Shown here in pieces: positions 23,197-33,773 of a DNA stretch of 64,000 nucleotides. How positions within the stretch are numbered: the stretch's first letter is position 1; the number at the start of each line of letters is the position of its first letter. A model generated the notes under the pieces. The model was not told the DNA's origin, ran no database searches, and saw only the letters and a list, made by a program, of their open reading frames with translations. The stretch is from Neurospora tetrasperma FGSC 2508 (lineage: Eukaryota > Ascomycota > Sordariomycetes > Sordariales > Sordariaceae). The DNA lies in the NCBI RefSeq assembly GCF_000213175.1, contig NW_009799179.1, forward strand, positions 6,555,519-6,619,518, in the 5' to 3' direction. The position numbers and the translations under genes are program-made.

Positions 23197-24573
23197 GGAG
23201 GGCACGGGCTCAGTACTCCCGAGCAGCCTGTACAACTTGGGTTGAGAGGACAGCCGATTCCATGTCGCCAGTGCCGAACGAGCAAGCGAAAGTGTGTCCG
23301 GCAACCCTCCAATGGCGGTCGATGCGATCGCTGTATACAAGACTCTCTCGAGTGTCTCCCGTGTTCCTGACGAATGCGTAAAGGCCAGGAAACAAACAAG
23401 TTTTGTGTTTGTCTGCGTCCGAACTGACGATAAGGACTTGTGCGGAACTGTTTTATAGTCACCGCTTTGAATATGCTATTGAGTGGAAGGCTCTAGGAAA
23501 TACGGAAATTCTCAGAGAAGGCGAAAAAGTGGCGCATTGATGTTCCTTTTCTTGGACTTAGATATGGAAGTGCCGAATGAGGATTTCGGTCATAGTTATG
23601 TGGAAGGGGAAGAGTCAGCGAAAGAACGAAGATGTTTCTGTATAACTAGTTGGTGGTGGTTTTGCATTTCCTTCTTCCCTTTTGGTTCCGTTTGGTGTCT
23701 ATCTGTCCATCTGTTCGTCTTTTGGTCTCTCGCGCAACATATTCATATTCAACCATTGGTCATCAAATCACTATCTAGGGGTGTTATTGTTTTGCTGTTG
23801 TTCTTGTGGGGTTTGTTGGCTTTCACGAGATACATGCATGCCTTTTCCTAGGTATTCAGGCCGTACAGGATTCTTCCTCAGGGTTCTCACTGGCTTCTCT
23901 TTTGCATTCATCCGTCTTGTTGTTACAAATATCTGGAAACACGAAGATCAGCAAAGGGGATTCCAAAGGGGGAAGGAAAAGCCAAGTTATTTCAACGAGG
24001 TGGATTGGAAGAAGAGAACGCCGAAATGATGAGTATAAACAGGCACTTCAACGATCATGATGATTTGGTTATTTTCATGTATTTCCATCAGGGTCTTATT
24101 CTTGGGCAATTGCCTACAGGAGAAGAAGAAGAAAAATAAGGAGGAGGAGGAAGAGGAAGACGTCTCGAGATGACAAACAAAGTTAGTCCTTTGAGCTTGT
24201 GGTCCTTTGCTTTCGTGTTTCTACTTTGGGACTGGCTGTATGCTTCGCTCCTTTACTAAAGCAGACAGATCTGGTGCTAAACGGCAAATTGGTTGGACCA
24301 CGTAAGATGGGGTGCGCTTCTTCGGTTGAAGGGTGATGATCCGATGGAGAGGCTGGTTATGATGACAAGACTTGCGAGGGTATAGCTGAGATTACATGTT
24401 TAATGAAATGAAATGTCCATACCAACTGAGTTGACAATAAATGTTTGATGAGAGCGCTCTTTGAGGCTGTTGCTGGGTGAATGGGAATGATTCCGTTGTG
24501 ATTTGATGACGGCAAGATCTCAAGTACTCGCGCAATCAAGTAGTCAAGTAGTCATCGTGATTCACTCGTTCAC
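23197..24573. other. Intergenic region between PWWP gene and the ORC3 locus
   Basis: About 1.4 kb with T-rich and GAA-rich patches (for example 24120-24150) and no credible gene. A 122-aa ORF at 23483-23851 is hydrophobic and lacks domains; it probably lies in the PWWP 3' UTR. Confidence 0.5.
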
Positions 24574-24600
24574 TTTTTTTTTTTTTTTTTTTTTTTTTTT
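24574..24600. repeat. Poly-T tract (27 nt) at the left edge of the duplicated segment
   Basis: An uninterrupted run of T ends at 24600, directly before the sequence that reappears after the gap. The right-hand copy is preceded by the same kind of tract, including one ambiguous base at 26225, so the tract probably broke the assembly. Confidence 0.9.
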
Positions 24601-25267
24601 GGGAATCAGGTATGATGTGAACAGATGGACGAACAATACCTAGGAAGTTCACGAAGGACGGCCCGGGGGCGAATCGCTGGGTAATCCACAGGGGCTATTA
24701 ACGAATCTCTACAAACTAAAGTTGGAGTGTTAGTGGCGCAGGAGGTGCTGTGGCTTGCACCTTTAGCGCTGCTCCTCCCAAGCTCCAGCAGTGAGTGTCC
24801 TGAGATCATGGCCAGGGACGTGAATGGACGAGGGAGCTTCCATGTTTGAGACGCGTTCCTTCAAAATATTGACGACGCCGTTTCATGGACAAAACATCCC
24901 TGAACTTGATGTTGAATTAGTTCCCGTCTCTTTACGATTCCGTTAACGGCTACACAGGAAGATGTCGAGTACTTTCCATTAGTATCTAACTAACTACCTG
25001 AAAGCCGTACGGGGATCGATAAGTGTCCAAACATTTCAACTTTCTTTTAACCCTTGAATCCATTTACATTTCTTACACCTTGCGCTTCCCTGAAAAATAC
25101 CCGATTTCTGGTAATCAGCCAAGGTAACCTCACCATTCAAGATGGCAGAAACACACGACGAAACCCCAGTTTTCTCTGAGGAGGATGACCACCGAGTATG
25201 TTTACGTTTTTATGCCCCCATTGTTTCACAATTTGCCCCGAACGCGGTTCTTCACAGCAGCCCTACT
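24601..25267. repeat. Left copy of a 667-bp segment repeated across the gap
   Basis: This segment is repeated at 26232-26897 with one visible difference, five T at 25207-25211 versus four at 26838-26841. It contains the ORC3 promoter, exon 1 (ATG at 25142) and part of intron 1, then stops at the gap. The near identity, the homopolymer-length difference and the adjoining gap all point to one locus present twice because overlapping contig ends were not merged. Confidence 0.92.
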
Positions 25268-26219
25268 NNNNNNNNNNNNNNNNNNNNNNNNNNNNNNNNN
25301 NNNNNNNNNNNNNNNNNNNNNNNNNNNNNNNNNNNNNNNNNNNNNNNNNNNNNNNNNNNNNNNNNNNNNNNNNNNNNNNNNNNNNNNNNNNNNNNNNNNN
25401 NNNNNNNNNNNNNNNNNNNNNNNNNNNNNNNNNNNNNNNNNNNNNNNNNNNNNNNNNNNNNNNNNNNNNNNNNNNNNNNNNNNNNNNNNNNNNNNNNNNN
25501 NNNNNNNNNNNNNNNNNNNNNNNNNNNNNNNNNNNNNNNNNNNNNNNNNNNNNNNNNNNNNNNNNNNNNNNNNNNNNNNNNNNNNNNNNNNNNNNNNNNN
25601 NNNNNNNNNNNNNNNNNNNNNNNNNNNNNNNNNNNNNNNNNNNNNNNNNNNNNNNNNNNNNNNNNNNNNNNNNNNNNNNNNNNNNNNNNNNNNNNNNNNN
25701 NNNNNNNNNNNNNNNNNNNNNNNNNNNNNNNNNNNNNNNNNNNNNNNNNNNNNNNNNNNNNNNNNNNNNNNNNNNNNNNNNNNNNNNNNNNNNNNNNNNN
25801 NNNNNNNNNNNNNNNNNNNNNNNNNNNNNNNNNNNNNNNNNNNNNNNNNNNNNNNNNNNNNNNNNNNNNNNNNNNNNNNNNNNNNNNNNNNNNNNNNNNN
25901 NNNNNNNNNNNNNNNNNNNNNNNNNNNNNNNNNNNNNNNNNNNNNNNNNNNNNNNNNNNNNNNNNNNNNNNNNNNNNNNNNNNNNNNNNNNNNNNNNNNN
26001 NNNNNNNNNNNNNNNNNNNNNNNNNNNNNNNNNNNNNNNNNNNNNNNNNNNNNNNNNNNNNNNNNNNNNNNNNNNNNNNNNNNNNNNNNNNNNNNNNNNN
26101 NNNNNNNNNNNNNNNNNNNNNNNNNNNNNNNNNNNNNNNNNNNNNNNNNNNNNNNNNNNNNNNNNNNNNNNNNNNNNNNNNNNNNNNNNNNNNNNNNNNN
26201 NNNNNNNNNNNNNNNNNNN
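25268..26219. other. Assembly gap (952 N)
   Basis: The bases are all N. Frames that appear to run through it are meaningless. Because its two flanks are the same sequence, the gap may hold no real DNA at all. Confidence 0.98.
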
Positions 26220-26231
26220 TTTTTNTTTTTT

Positions 26232-26897
26232 GGGAATCAGGTATGATGTGAACAGATGGACGAACAATACCTAGGAAGTTCACGAAGGACGGCCCGGGGG
26301 CGAATCGCTGGGTAATCCACAGGGGCTATTAACGAATCTCTACAAACTAAAGTTGGAGTGTTAGTGGCGCAGGAGGTGCTGTGGCTTGCACCTTTAGCGC
26401 TGCTCCTCCCAAGCTCCAGCAGTGAGTGTCCTGAGATCATGGCCAGGGACGTGAATGGACGAGGGAGCTTCCATGTTTGAGACGCGTTCCTTCAAAATAT
26501 TGACGACGCCGTTTCATGGACAAAACATCCCTGAACTTGATGTTGAATTAGTTCCCGTCTCTTTACGATTCCGTTAACGGCTACACAGGAAGATGTCGAG
26601 TACTTTCCATTAGTATCTAACTAACTACCTGAAAGCCGTACGGGGATCGATAAGTGTCCAAACATTTCAACTTTCTTTTAACCCTTGAATCCATTTACAT
26701 TTCTTACACCTTGCGCTTCCCTGAAAAATACCCGATTTCTGGTAATCAGCCAAGGTAACCTCACCATTCAAGATGGCAGAAACACACGACGAAACCCCAG
26801 TTTTCTCTGAGGAGGATGACCACCGAGTATGTTTACGTTTTATGCCCCCATTGTTTCACAATTTGCCCCGAACGCGGTTCTTCACAGCAGCCCTACT
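26232..26897. repeat. Right copy of the segment repeated across the gap
   Basis: This is the counterpart of 24601-25267. It follows a poly-T run with one N (26220-26231) and continues without a break into the complete ORC3 gene, so it is the copy that belongs to the functional gene. Confidence 0.92.
26482..26487. promoter_or_regulatory. ACGCGT (MluI cell-cycle box) upstream of ORC3
   Basis: A perfect palindromic ACGCGT lies about 285 bp before the ORC3 ATG; the artefactual left copy carries it at 24851-24856. It is the consensus MBF site of yeasts. One 6-mer can occur by chance, so a link to cell-cycle control is inference supported mainly by the replication function of the gene. Confidence 0.3.
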
Positions 26898-29499
26898 TAC
26901 TAATTCACACTCGTGAAAAACAGGCAGTCTACATCTTCAACCCAAGAGCAGGTCACCATACCTCCCTGGCACAAGAGAAAACAGCTCGGCCAGTAAAAAA
27001 GCGGAGAGTCAGTAGTAAACGAGCTTGGTCTGCCTCTGCCGCCGATCATGCGGGAGCAGTACCACATGCGGAGGAGGAGACGAAGACGACAACGACTGCC
27101 GCTGCTGCCTTCTCTCAACTGTTCGGGGGGAAGGAGAGTGTGGAAGCTGCGGGGTTGAGGAGACAGGTGTTCGATACGGCGTGGCCGGTTCTGGATGGAC
27201 GAATTAAGGTAGGTTTTGATTTCGTTGTTTGTGTAATTTGTTGGGTCTTTACCTTGTCGCGAGGGGAGGGGATGAAGATGAGTGACTTGCCGATGAGTTT
27301 TCGATCTCCTAGGGGAGCTATAGGCTTGGACGGGGGCAGAAACGGGGGAGTGGCATTGCGCTTTGGATGTGGTGTTGGATAAAAATTGCTAACTTGAGTT
27401 CTACGAGTGAAGAACGTACTAAGAGAGGCGAACCGAACGACCCTGGAGGATGTCAGCTCGTTTATACGTGACGCTGAAGGTGATGCGTAAGTGGTGATGC
27501 CCCCTTCCCGATCTCATTAGTTAAGGGGAAACCGGCACTGACACAAAACAGAACAAGAGGAACCAGAATCCCAGCCGGCTTCATCATCACCGGCCCCAAC
27601 ATCGCCTCCCAAGACGTCCTTTTCGAACAACTTTCCGAGGCTCTCGGGAAAGCCACACAAGCCCGGTTTGTTCGTCTACGGGCGGCTGGGGCGCCGAACC
27701 TCAAGGCGGCGCTCAAGAAGGTAATAAGAGACGCCACTGCGCAGGTGTCTCTTGACGGAGGGGATAGGGATGAAGACACCGAGGTCGCCTTAGGCCGGGA
27801 TGGCAGGAAGTATCTCGACTATGATCTAGAGGGATTACAAGCTTTTTTCGGCGCGCAGCAGGATTCGTCACGGCGAGTTGTTGTGGCGTTTGAGGATAGC
27901 GAGGCATTTGAGAGCTCGTTGTTGACTGATCTGCTTGGTCTTTTCCAGTAAGTTGACCGTCAATCTTTTACTCCTTTCCCTGCTTTTTCCCTCGAGGAGG
28001 TGTGGCTAAACAGATCTGGGCAATGCAGTTCATGGCAGGGGCGCATCCAGTTCTCCGTACTCTTTGGCATCGCTACCTCGGTGGAATTGTTCCAGGCGCG
28101 ACTCCTCAAGTCTACTGCCCGACAATTGTTTGGTGCCAAGTTCGATGTCGTCCAGGCAGATTTGGTTCTTGATAATGTCTTCAAGAGCGCCATTGCTGGG
28201 ACGCAGGCGACACTTCGCCTGGGGCCTACGTTACTGAGGAGTTTGCTCGATCGCCAGCGGGATCAGGTTGCTGGTATTCGGGTCTTCATCAGCTCTATCA
28301 AGGTAAGTCCGACTGAAATCTTCATCAGGACATTTACCATGGCTGACATATATGCTGTCATTTAGTACGCCTACATGTGTCACTTCTACGCGAATCCTTT
28401 GAGTGTCCTGCTTGCGGATGAAAAGTCCCTGACCCGTCAGCTTCTCCAACCTGAGCACATTCAGGCTGTACGGACGCTTGATTCTTTCAAGGCACACGTC
28501 GAGGCCGCGGTGGACGCCAGACAGCTCAAGCATGCGCAGTTACTCGTCGAAGATGATGGCTACCTCGTTCGCCAGATGGTTGAGCAGCGGCAGAAAAAGC
28601 AAGATTACCTGATGCAACTATTGCGTTCTCTACACCTCCTGACAAGCATGGATCTCGTTCCTGGCCGTTTCACCGATCTCTACGTGGCCGCTCTCGCAGG
28701 GGGGCTCGATCTAACGCCCACCATCGACGGCATAAAACGATTAGGAGCAGACGACGTCCCTGCCCTAATCAACCGCCTACTAACAGCCATCCGAACCGGC
28801 AGTCCCGACCTCGACCTGCCAGGCTGGGAGGACGAAGCCGAGGAGCTCATCAGTTCCCTCTGCGAGATCCGCGACGAGATCGAGGCATTAGCAGAGCAAG
28901 CCCAGGAAAAAGGCCAACAAGCCCTCAAGAGCAAATTCACCGCCCAAAGCAAAGTCCTCCGCACAACCGTCATCGCCCAAAAGGTCCAGCTCAGCCAGGA
29001 CACGGCCAAACTGACGGACGAAGACAAGGCTTTCGGTAAGGCCATCGACGCTCTTGTGGACTTACTCACCCACCATATCTACAGCGATCCCGTCGACAGT
29101 CTATTCTTGCACGAAGCATGGGCGTACGACACCGAGGCTCCGTACCGGGACGTCTTTGTTCCGCGGCCGGGAACGACCTTTGAGCGAGCGTTGACAAGGC
29201 CGCATGCGTACCTCGGGTGTGAGTGCTGCAGCAAAGCCAACGGGACGCTGTCGGCCACGCTGCCGACGACGTGTATTCTATATCGATTGTACCTCGAGAC
29301 GGGGTCGTTGGTCAATGTGGCGGATCTATGGTCTGCGTACTACGCGCTTGTGGGCGAGGACTCGGTGGATGGTGGACTGGGCGAGAGAGAGGCGCTGGTG
29401 CAGTTCTATCACGGCTTGGCGGAGTTGAGGCTGATGGGCTTTGTCAAGAGCAGCAAGAAGAAAGCGGATCATGTTGCCAAGGTTAAGTGGTTGCTGTAA
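26773..29499 (+). CDS. orc3: Origin recognition complex subunit 3
   Basis: Six exons: 26773-26826, 26924-27208, 27413-27486, 27552-27947, 28029-28302 and 28366-29499, giving 738 aa. ORC3 is part of the six-subunit complex that marks replication origins and loads MCM in the nucleus. Supporting segments are PAGFIITGPNIASQDVLFEQL (a degenerate AAA+ Walker A region without GKT), VVVAFEDSEAF (a Walker B-like strand), and the conserved block joining exons 5 and 6 that includes KYAYMCHFYANPLS. The C-terminal 200 residues fit the winged-helix end of ORC3. The length is slightly above human ORC3 (711). The first 18 residues come from a short separate exon, and the acceptor of exon 3 reads GTGAAG, preceded by GCTAAC as branch point. 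A copy of exon 1 at 25142 is an assembly duplicate. Confidence 0.88.
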
Positions 29500-30684
29500 T
29501 CAGCTCGGGATAGGTGTGTGTACTGTGTGTATATGAGTGTGTGTGTGTGTGTGTGTGTGTGGCTGGAAAGTGGATGGAGGGAAAGAGGAGAAAGGGGAAG
29601 AACCGAACCGAGAGCGTCTGGGCAACTTTCCGTTCGCGCTCTTTGTTCGTCTCGAATGTTTCATCCTTGGATGTGGATGGAATGAGAAGCTATGTTTGGC
29701 ATCTTGCGTGGCCACATGGGAAAAATGCATTGTTACTGTCATTGGCATTCATTCATTCCATTCACATCGTTTTCGACGAGAAGACCTCCACACAAGGCCG
29801 AACAATGTCTTCGATTGGCATAATCGCGTTACCCTCTCAAATCCAAATCAAAGAGACAAAGCCCCCCCTATAAAAAAGGGGGAAGACAAAGAAAAGACCA
29901 TGACGGCATCCCAACTTCCGGTGTTGCTTCCTACCTGTGCTGTTTCTGGAAATCGCCAGCGGCTTTTCTCTACCACCAAAGACATAAAAAACATGCTTTC
30001 GTGAGCAATGTCTACCATACAACAGGGACGGCGGTCATCTTCACTAGGCTGTTTCATCATTTCCGGTCTGCTTATTTGAATCGTGAATCGCTTCTGCTTC
30101 GTTTCGTTTCGTTCGTGTATCCAAAAGGTCGTCGTCGGTTTATTTTTCAGCAGGTCATCCCGTAGCCCTTCCTTTTCAGAAACGTCCATCGTGGGAGGAT
30201 ACCAAATAGTTTAAAAGAAATCATACAACTACTCATTCTACTCTGCCGCAACTACGGGTGCACGAACCGAACCGACAAAAGAAACGAGAAAAAAAAGCCT
30301 TCACTTTACTTGAGTTATCATATGTTCCTCAATACCTACCGACCCATTTACTCATTACAAATTCCCTCGTCAAGTTTCTCGCAAACCTATTCGCTTGTAA
30401 TCGGATCGCAGTCATACCCGTCGCAAACGAGCGCTGACGTTGAGCAGACCAATTGATCACGAGCTGGTCATTCACCGGGAACTTGTCGTCTCGTATATCC
30501 TCTTCAGGTCTTGCTTGTCACTGTATAAAATCCTTCGGGTTCCTCCTCTTAAACCACTGAGCAAGAGCTACCGAAGTAGGAACGGCGAGTGTGTGGGCAA
30601 TCAGGCCAGGTTTGGTATCGCGAGTCTACCCTCATAGCCAGAAACGCGATAACTCTTCAGGGGAAAAAAGAGACAGCAAGCACA
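29500..30684. other. Intergenic region downstream of ORC3, with TG microsatellite
   Basis: About 1.2 kb. It has a (TG)n tract at 29537-29562 and a GTTTC repeat near 30100-30113. ORFs are short and without domains. It probably contains the ORC3 3' UTR and the promoter of the next gene. Confidence 0.5.
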
Positions 30685-31506
30685 ATGTCCAACCACGGGC
30701 AACACCCAGGTCAACAACCCAATCCTCGGGGTCATCACCGCCGTCCGCCTCCCCCATCATCAGGAGCAGCGTCACAGCCACCACAACCACCACAACCACA
30801 ACGACCACATCCCCCTCAACCCAGTTCTCACCAATTACAAACCCCACCAACCCTCACAACCCGCCGCTCCCTCCTCTCCCCAACCTTCGCCTCCAAACTC
30901 CGCCAACTCGCCCTCCCCCTCGCCCCCCTCGTGCAGCTAACCAGTGGCACCGTGCACCCCGAATTTCCCCAGACGTTGCTCAGCTTCTGGCTTTTGACCG
31001 ACGACCAGCTGGACCGACTAGCGAGCTTCTATCACCAGCGCACGCCATGCCAGTGGACGGCGCACTACCCTTGTCCGGTGTCATGGCCGGCAGGCATGGG
31101 GATCGAGGAGAAGCGGAGGAGGATTGGACGGTTTATTGGGCTGAGGGGGTGTGAGAGTCCGTTGCCGACGGGGACAAGTTTAGGTTTAGATGCGGACATG
31201 CGGCAGATGAGTACGGGGGGAAAGAAGGGGGATGAGCAGGTAGATGATAACGCTATGGGGAATGATACAGATTTGGAACTGGGTGGACAACAGACGGAGC
31301 AACAACGGGCGGACTCGAAGGGCATGAGTCCGCCTCTAATGGCAGCTATGGAAAACGAAGGGAATGGAATGTCGACGTACATATCGGCGCTGTTGAAGTC
31401 GACGATAGGGACGCCGGACGAGGATATCGCAGAGACGGAGAGGAGGGTCAGGAGAGCAGAGGATGAGTTGGATGAGATCAGGAGGAAGATGGGTTGGTAT
31501 CTTTAG
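30685..31506 (+). CDS. Hypothetical protein with Pro/Gln-rich N-terminus
   Basis: A single-exon frame of 273 aa from the ATG of MSNHGQHPGQQ. I do not recognise the family. Residues 1-60 are Pro/Gln/His-rich and disordered. Residues 65-155 look globular (SPTFASKLRQLALPLAPLV, then LSFWLLTDDQLDRLASFYHQ and CQWTAHYPCPVSW). An acidic, disordered stretch follows, and the last 30 residues form a charged helix. There is no signal peptide or membrane segment. The globular core with several Trp and Cys residues makes chance unlikely. An upstream in-frame start near 30589 uses no conserved-looking sequence, so I prefer 30685. Confidence 0.65.
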   Translation: MSNHGQHPGQQPNPRGHHRRPPPPSSGAASQPPQPPQPQRPHPPQPSSHQLQTPPTLTTRRSLLSPTFASKLRQLALPLAPLVQLTSGTVHPEFPQTLLSFWLLTDDQLDRLASFYHQRTPCQWTAHYPCPVSWPAGMGIEEKRRRIGRFIGLRGCESPLPTGTSLGLDADMRQMSTGGKKGDEQVDDNAMGNDTDLELGGQQTEQQRADSKGMSPPLMAAMENEGNGMSTYISALLKSTIGTPDEDIAETERRVRRAEDELDEIRRKMGWYL

Positions 31507-32038
31507 GTTAACAGTGATTGTTGCAATGGGTAGGGGTAGGGATAGCAAGACGGGCAAGATTTGGAGTTTCCGAAGGATTCGCTTTGAAAAGGTCTAGATA
31601 GCCAGGCAGGTTAGCTAGAGGTACTGAACGAGCGCTGGTGCTCGGCAACATCGGTACATACCTAGAGCGTAGAACAGCGCGACATACCAAATACAAACTA
31701 TCCAAGCCGAGGCCTGATTCGCTTTCATTCGTATATTGACCAATGTAGGTATTGAAGTCTACGTAAGAATCCCAAACCCAAGGACGCTGTGGGCTGTACT
31801 ATATCTCGACCAAGACCCGTAAACGACCTGAAGAGGCTCCCCCCCAAAAAGTATACCCTTGAATATTTTGCTGCAGGTCCCAACCCATAAACGCCATGGA
31901 AGAATGCAATTGCTTGCCCAACGCAGCCCCACGCTGCCCTGCCCTCCCATACCTCTCTTCTTATTGTACAGCCACCCCGGAGATCTCTATGCGAGATGCT
32001 CACGTCACTCTCATGCACCGCTCGCTAGGACGTGACCT
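31507..32038. other. Convergent intergenic region
   Basis: About 530 bp between the 3' ends of the hypothetical gene and SEC66. I see nothing in it beyond presumed 3' UTRs. Confidence 0.5.
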
Positions 32039-32847
32039 CTAGTTCTTGCCCTTCTTGTTCGACGGCGATGAGGTGACTGAGCTGGTGTCCGCAGGGGTAC
32101 CAGTACCAGTCTCATCCCCTTCCAGTTCCTTCATGAACTCGCTTCTAACGGTGGCCCTGCGCTTCTCCCACCACTCCTTTTCCTGTGTTGCCTGAGCCTG
32201 GATCTCGTCAAGGCGCTCGCGCAGCACAGTGTTGGCAGCAATCTCGTTGGCGGTTTGGAAGATGCTCTGTCCCCAGTTGGGAGCGAGTGCGTTGGCCTGA
32301 AGAATCGGGCATTAGCATTTCTAGAATCCAATAATCCGCACGGTAACCCTCTACAGAGGAACACACACCTCCATTACAACATCACGAAGCTCTTCCTCCA
32401 TTTCCTTCTCAGCACGCTGGAACCTTTGCCACAGATCATCGCCGATGCTTCCACGCTGCAAAAGAGAGCTGCAGGCGGCCTTGGCGGCGCGGATCTGGAT
32501 AATACGGTGGATGTCTTCGACAGCGCGGCGCAGCAGAGCCGCCCGGAGCACACTTTCGGGAACTTTAGGTGCCTTTTCGGATCCGTTCTCGGGCTCCATG
32601 TGGAGGAGTGACAGGTAGACGTTGCGTTGGAGGTGAGGACCGAACCATGGTGCGAGGTTTGCGCTTTGCTCTGGAAGAATCAACGTGGTTAGGTTTCTAT
32701 TCAGAGAAGCATGGAAAGTTCTGGGTAAAGGGGTTGCATACGGGCTTTCCTCTTGCGGTAGATTGTGGAAAAGGTCATGAAGGTGCCCGTCAGGACAATC
32801 AGATAGGCGAAGGGGAGCACAAGCCCCCGCCAGTCGAGGCTGAACAT
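32039..32847 (-). CDS. sec66: Sec66 (Sec71) subunit of the ER post-translational translocon
   Basis: Three exons on the minus strand: 32742-32847, 32369-32670 and 32039-32296, giving 221 aa. Sec66 joins Sec62, Sec63 and Sec72 to form the complex that feeds finished polypeptides into the Sec61 channel. One membrane segment lies at about residues 9-27 (LVLPFAYLIVLTGTFMTFS), followed by a basic KRKA stretch. The cytosolic part carries the family signature: APWFGPHLQRNVYLSLLH, then AALLRRAVEDIHRIIQIR and GSIGDDLWQRFQRAEKEME. The last exon adds the conserved NWGQSIFQTANEI and a coiled segment ending in a Ser/Thr-rich tail. The length is close to yeast Sec66 (206 aa). The first intron splits a Gln codon with donor GTATGC. 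The gene is head to head with NPL4. Confidence 0.9.
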
Positions 32848-33773
32848 GTTTCGGGATAAAGTGTGTCAAATTGACGGACGAGAAATGATGTCTGTATTCT
32901 CTACTCTGGAAGAAAGCGAGCGACTAGAGTGAACCAAGAAGCGGCGGCGTGAGGATTGTCGTCGTGCAACTGAAAGGTTGCCAGGTGGTGGATGTGTTTG
33001 CCTTTTGCGGTTGTGTGAGTGATGGACACCGACGGCAATGTGATCGTGCTTCCCTTGGTTATCAAATGCAGTGCCCATGCCTGGAAAGAACACCTTGACA
33101 ACTGCGACGGTGCAGCGCGGCAGGGGGAGCTTGACAATGGAATTTCGGCCCTTGGCGCGCGCTGGCTTCATCTGAGTGGCAGGGGCCCATGCCGCAAGTG
33201 GAAATCGATGCCTGCCGCGACAGCCCCTTTCTGTCACTCTCGAGGGGTGCGGGGCATTACCGATTTGCCGGGCCGGCATTGGGCTCAGGTCTCTCTCTCT
33301 GCCCGACGTGGGACCGGGAGTTTCTTGGCCCTTCTGGAAACCCAGGCATGCCTCGATTGCTCAGCACTTCCCAGCACGCCCCAGCACTCCCGCCGCCCAG
33401 GCACAACGTATGACGAACGCCTGAAACTATCGTACAGCGTTGCGTGGAGCTCCCCGCCCTTCGATCAGGTCCCGTTTGCCGACCAACGGGCAATTCACCA
33501 CCTGCAACACTGCATCACCTAGGTTCCCTGCCCGATCACCACGGCACCCGGTATCCCGTCACCAGTTGTGCCTTCACCCCGAGTCCGAGGACCTGGCGTG
33601 ACCTTGTAGACTTTGCGCAAAAAGAAGTTTTATTCATAGATACCGCCCTACATCCGACGCCTGCGACACATTTTGAATTCAGATTCTGGATCATACTCGC
33701 CGAACGACAATAGACCAGATTCGTCGGACCCTTTGACAGCCCAGACGTCACCTTTTTTTTCAGCCCGCCCACG
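32848..33773. promoter_or_regulatory. Shared divergent promoter region of SEC66 and NPL4
   Basis: About 926 bp between the two start codons. There is a T-tract at about 33753-33760 close to the NPL4 start. I could not pick out a specific transcription-factor site. Overlapping ORFs up to 167 aa lack domains and are taken as chance. Confidence 0.45.

Noticed and set aside
25142-25267. Second ORC3 start (tandem ORC3 gene or 5' duplicate)
   Set aside because: It is part of the repeated flank of the N gap and stops inside intron 1; an assembly artefact explains it better.
25142-26283. Long frames of over 300 residues running through the gap
   Set aside because: They consist almost entirely of undetermined bases and carry no information.
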